Assembly: GCA_031761405.1 (NCBI GenBank)
Contig: JASEVX010000115.1
Span: 402,287 to 466,286, forward strand
Length of the DNA: 64,000 bases
Reading direction: 5' to 3'
From: Serripes groenlandicus
Lineage: Eukaryota; Mollusca; Bivalvia; Cardiida; Cardiidae
Positions 50,801 to 56,800 of this stretch are shown here, piece after piece (position 1 is the first letter of the stretch; every line of letters starts with the position of its first letter). The position numbers and the translations under genes were made by a program. The notes under the pieces were generated by a model. That model was not told the DNA's origin. It worked only from the letters and a program-made list of their open reading frames with translations, and did not search any database.

Positions 50801-53800
50801 TTGTGGGGCAGAATGAAAGTATAGAGGGAAGACATCATATAGTTGTGGGGAAGCATGAGAGTATAGAGGGGAGACATCATATAGTTGTGGGGCAGAATTA
50901 GAGTCTAGAGGGGAGACATCATATAGTTGTGGGGCAGAATGAGAGTCTAGAGGGGAGACATCATATACTTGTGGGGAAGAATGAGAGTCTAGAGGGGAGA
51001 CATCATATACTTGTAGGGCAGAATGAGAGCCTAGAGGGGAGACATCATATAGTTGTGGGGCAGAATGAGTCTAAAGGAGAGACATCATATACTTGTGGGG
51101 AAGAATGAGAGTCTAGAGGGGAGACATCATATACTTGTGCGGCAGAATTAGAGTCTATAGGGGAGACATCATATAGTTGTGGGGCAGAATTAGAGTCTAG
51201 AGGGGAGACATCATATCGTTGTGGGGCAGATTTAGAGTCTAGAGGGGAGATATCATATAGTTGTGGGGCAGAATTAGAGTCTAGAGGGGAGACATCATAT
51301 AGTTGTGGGGAAGAATGAGAGTCTAGAGGGGAGACATCATATAGTTGTGGGGCAGAATTAGAGTCTAGAGGGGAGACATCATATAGTTGTGGGGCAGAAT
51401 TAGAGTCTAGAAGGGAGACATCATATAGTTGTGGGGCAGAATGAAAGTATAGAGGGAAGACATCATATAGTTGTGGGGAAGGATGAGAGTATAGAGGGGA
51501 GACATCATATAGTTGTGGGGCAGAATGAGAGTCTAGAGGGGAGACATCATATAGTTGTGGGGCAGAATGAGAGTCTAGAGGGAAGACATCATATACTTGT
51601 GGGGAAGAATGAGAGTCTAGAGGGGAGACATCGTATACTTGTAGGGCAGAATGAGAGTCTAGAGGGGAGACATCATATAGTTGTGGGGCAGAATGAGTCT
51701 AGAGGAGAGACATCATATACTTGTGGGGAAGAATGAGAGTCTAGAGGGGAGACATCATATACTTGTGCGGCAGAATTAGAGTCTATAGGGGAGACATCAT
51801 ATAGTTGTGGGGCAGAATTAGAGTCTAGAGGGGAGATATCATATAGTTGTGGGGCAGAATTAGAGTCTAGAGGGGAGACATCATATAGTTGTGGGGAAGA
51901 ATGAGAGTCTAGAGGGGAGACATCATATAGTTGTGGGGCAGAATTAGAGTCTAGAGGGGAGACATCATATAGTTATGGGGCAGAATTAGAGTCTAGAAGG
52001 GAGACATCATATAGTTGTGGGGCAGAATAAAAGTATAGAGGGAAGACATCTTATAGTTGTGGGGAAGCATGAGAGTATAGAGGGGAGACATCATATAGTT
52101 GTGGGGCAGAATGAGAGTCTAGAGGGGAGACATCATATAGTTGTGGGGCAGAATGAGAGTCTAGAGGGGAGACATCATATACTTGTGGGGAAGAATGAGA
52201 GTCTAGAGGGAAGACATCATATACTTGTAGGGCAGAATGAGAGTCTAGAGGGGAGACATCATATAGTTGTGGGGCAGAATGAGTCTAGAGGAGAGACATC
52301 ATATACTTGTGGGGAATTATGAGAGTCTAGAGGGGAGACATCATATACTTGTGCTGCAGAATTAGAGTCTATAGGGGAGACATCATATAGTTGTGGGGCA
52401 GAATTAGAGTCTAGAGGGGAGACATCATATCATTGTGGGGCAGAATTAGAGTCTAGAGGGGAGATATCATATACTTGTGCAGCAGAATTAGAGTCTAGAG
52501 GGGAGACATCATATAGTTGTGGGGAAGAATGATAGTCTAGAGGGGAGACATCATATAGTTGTGGGGCAGAATGAGAGTCTAGAGGGGAGACATCATATAG
52601 TTGTGGGGCAGAATAAGAGTCTAGAGGGGAGACATCATATAGTTGTGGGGAAGAATGAAAGTCTAGAGGGGAGACATCATATAGTTGTGGGGCAGAATTA
52701 GAGTCTAGAGGGGAGACATCATATAGTTGTGGGGCAGAATTAGAGTCTAGAGGGGAGACATCATATAGTTGTGGAGCAGAATGAGAGTCTAGAGGGGAGA
52801 CATCATATACTTGTAGGGCAGAATGAGAGTCTAGAGGGGAGATATCATATAGTTGTGGGGCAGAATGAGTCTAGAGGAGAGACATCATATAGTTGTGGGG
52901 AAGAATGAGAGTCTAGAGGGGAGACATCATATACTTGTGCGGCAGAATTAGAGTCTATAGGGGAGACATCATATAGTTGTGGGGCAGAATTAGAGTCTAG
53001 AGGGGAGAAATCATATCGTTGTGGGGCAGAATTAGAGTCTAGAGGGGAGATATCATATAGTTATGGGGCAGAATTAGAGTCTAGAGGGGAGACATCATAT
53101 AGTTGTGGGGAAGAATGAGAGTCTAGAGGGGAGACATCATATAGTTGTGGGGCAGAATTAGAGTCTAGAGGGGAGACATCATATAGTTGTGGGGCAGAAT
53201 TAGAGTCTAGAAGGGAGACATCATATAGTTGTGGGGCAGAATGAAAGTATAGAGGGAAGACATCATATAGTTGTGGGGAAGGATGAGAGTATAGAGGGGA
53301 GACATCATATAGTTGTGGGGCAGAATGAGAGTCTAGAGGGGAGACATCATATAGTTGTGGGGCAGAATGAGAGTCTAGAGGGGAGACATCATATAGTTGT
53401 GGGGAAGAATGTGAGTCTAGAGGGAAGACATCATATACTTGTAGGGCAGAATGAGAGTCTAGAGGGGAGACATCATATAGTTGTGGGGCAGAATGAGTCT
53501 AGAGGAGAGACATCATATACTTGTGGGGAAGAATGAGAGTCTAGAGGGGAGACATCATATACTTGTGCTGCAGAATTAGAGTCTATAGGGGAGACATCAT
53601 ATAGTTGTGGGGCAAAATTAGAGTCTAGAGGGGAGACATCATATCATTGTTGGGCAGAATTAGAGTCTAGAGGGGCGATATCATATACGTGTGCAGCAGA
53701 ATTAGAGTCTAGAGGGGAGACATCATATAGTTGTGGGGAAGAATGATAGTCTAGAGGGGAGACATCATATAGTTGTGGGGCAGAATGAGAGTCTAGAGGG

Positions 53801-56800
53801 GAGACATCATATAGTTGTGGGGCAGAATTAGAGTCTAGAGGGGAGACATCATATAGTTGTGGGGCAGAATTAGAAGTCAAAATCCTTTCACACATACATC
53901 ATATTCTGATGCAGAATGGAGAGGGCTAACCCTTTCCCAAATACAACAAATCTGCAGCAGAATATGTGAAAAATTTCCATAAAAGAGCGTTAAAATATTA
54001 AATAGAGTTGAAAACATTGTGGCAAAAGGTGAAATTGCTCATTATCCTTTTACCACAATGTTTTCACAAGTAGTCTGCTGCAAGAGTCGTCAGAAAGCGA
54101 CTATACATGTATATTCGAAAGGGTTAAAGCACTAAACAGTGTTTCAATACCTTATAGTTGTTGATCATGCGATGTGCCTCTATTGCGTTGTCAGCGGTTA
54201 CCAACACATACTCAGATTCAAGCCCCTCAATCTCTCCCTCTATTGTCAGTGAATTGGCTCTAGGTAGAGGTCGGTCAGCTGTTTTATTACAAAACGAAAC
54301 AAATGCAATTAATTTTTGTTTGCTTCATCCTTTCAAATTTTCAATTAATATGTGCATCAGATGATTTTGAGAAAAACTAAAATAAGAAAAATTTCTAAAA
54401 ATGAAAGTAAGATTTTTGAATAGAGAAAATGAAGTTGAAAACATTGTTGCAAAATGAAAAAAGTGCTCATATTGAACAATTTCTCCTCGAGGCCTCAAAA
54501 GTCATCTGCGCTCAGGAGAGCTACAAAGGGTCATCATGATTAACATCTCTCATTTGTCTCTTATTCATACTTTTATTTGATTCATATAATTGAGCTGAGT
54601 TCAGTGATTTGGGGTCTTTATTAACCCTTTCCCTCATATAGACGCTTTCTGATGCCTCTGCAGCAGACGGTTTTTTGTCATAGGTTATCCATTCAATTAA
54701 AGAGATTTTCTATGTTTTGACAAAATACGTTCGAAGTCGTCTGCTGCAGAATTGTCGTATAAGGGAAAGGGTTAAATCTCTGTAATGGGATCACATAAAG
54801 CTTAATCAGCTTAGATCTAATGGGGCTACATTTCTAGTTTTTTGTAAAGAGAGGCATCTAGGAGTAACGTACTTGCAGACGGACAGTGAAGCCACTGGTG
54901 AGACTGTTCCGATGCACAGGTTCACACGAGTCCTCACTGAAGGCAGATCTGCATTAAACATTTCCCACATACAACAAATCTGACGCAGACGACTTTGAAA
55001 ACAACTGGGCTAAAATGTGGAAAATCTTTCTAGTTGGTAGTGTTATCATCGAACACTGTTGAAAAAACTATGCGCATTTTCTCCTTATCCAGACAAAAAA
55101 TGTAGAATGTCTTTATAAATGAAAGTTTAACCCTTTCCCTCATACGACAATTCTGCAGCTGACGACTTTGAATGTATTTTGTCAAAAAATAAAAAAATCT
55201 CCATTATTGAATGGATTACCTATGACAAAAAGTGGAAAACATCGAGGCAAAAGGAGAAATTGCACGTTTTGTGCAATTTCTTCTTTTGTCACTATGTTTT
55301 CAAAAAGCTGTCTGCTGCAGAGGCGTCAGAAAGCGTATATATGAGGGAAAGGGTTAAGTACTGAAAACAATAGAAAACATTGTGACAAAAGGAGTAATTG
55401 TTCGTTTTGAGACATTTCTTCTTTTGTCGAAATGTCTTAAAAAATCGACTGCTCCGGAGGAGTCAGAAAGCCCCTGTATGTGGGAAAAGGTGAAGACTCA
55501 ATACTGCTTGACGCGGCTCAATTATAATTACCCCTCCTTTCTTTAACTGTCTTACCCTTTCCATGAATACAGAAAACTAAAGTATCCAGAGGTAGGTCTT
55601 CCTAAAAAAATCTAGAAAATAGAAGAAACTGCTTCTTTTTTTACAATCTTGTCCCATAATTCTGTTGTGTGCAGTATTGAAATCATTAAATCATTCTCCA
55701 ACTATTCCAGATGTTATTTGAATTCAGATGTTTTCAAAGTAGAAATATCATATGAGGAAAAAAGATTAAGAGGTAGGTTCATGGTTTTGATCCCCCTTTC
55801 CAAACTACAGACACTTTCTGACGCCTCTGTAGCAGTCGACTTTTGAAAACATTGCGACAAAAGGAGAAATTGCTAAAAACCAGCAATTACTCCTTTTGCC
55901 ACAATGTTTTCAATTGTTTTCAGTACTTAAACCTTCATTAATTATGAAGACATTCTACATTTTTGTCTGGATATTTTTAAAGTTCTCTGATGCAGATTTG
56001 ATGTATGTGGGAAGGAAAGGGTTGCAGAGACACAGTTCAACACATCTGCAGCAGATGACTTTTGAAAACATTGTGGTAAAAGGATAAATTTCTATTGATT
56101 AGCAATTTCTGCTTTTGCCACAATGTTTTAACCTCCATTTAACCTCTTTCCCTCACATAGACGCTTTCTGACGCCTCTGCAGCAGACGGCTTTTTGAAAA
56201 CATAGTGACAAAAGAAGAAATTGCACAAAACTTGCAATTTCTCCTTTTGCCACAATGTTTTCCACTTTTTGTCATAGGTTATCCATTAAATTATAGAGAT
56301 TTTCCATCTTTTGACAAAATACGTTCAAAGTCGTCTGCTGCAGAATTGCCATATGAGGGCAAGATGATTTTAAAGACGTAAATCTGCTACAGACTCATTG
56401 TATGGGGAAGAGGTTAACCCTTTCCCTCATACGACAATTCTGCAGCAGACGACTTTGAACATATTTTGTCAAAAACTGGAAAATATTTATAATTGATTGG
56501 GTAACCTATGACAAAAATTGGAAAACATTGTTGCAAAAGGAGAAATTGCTCGTTCTGAGCAATTTCTTCTTTTGTCACAATGTTTTCAAAAAGCCGTCTG
56601 CTGCAGAGGCGTCAGAAAGCGTCTATATGAGGGAAAGAGGTTAACTTCTTATTTTAACTCAAAACCCTATGGTGTAGGTACACAAAAGAATAGTCTTACT
56701 GAGACAATTATTTTAAGTACCCACAACATAGAATTTAATTGTGTAATATTAGAATTATGTTTGGGGCAAAGTTTACTCCAGTTTACTCCTTCTTTATTTA

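Noticed and set aside
51431..53536. Repeat-protein ORFs with a 14-residue period
   Set aside because: The 42-bp unit is a multiple of three; no splice signals or start context, and it lies within intron 2 of the opposite-strand gene.
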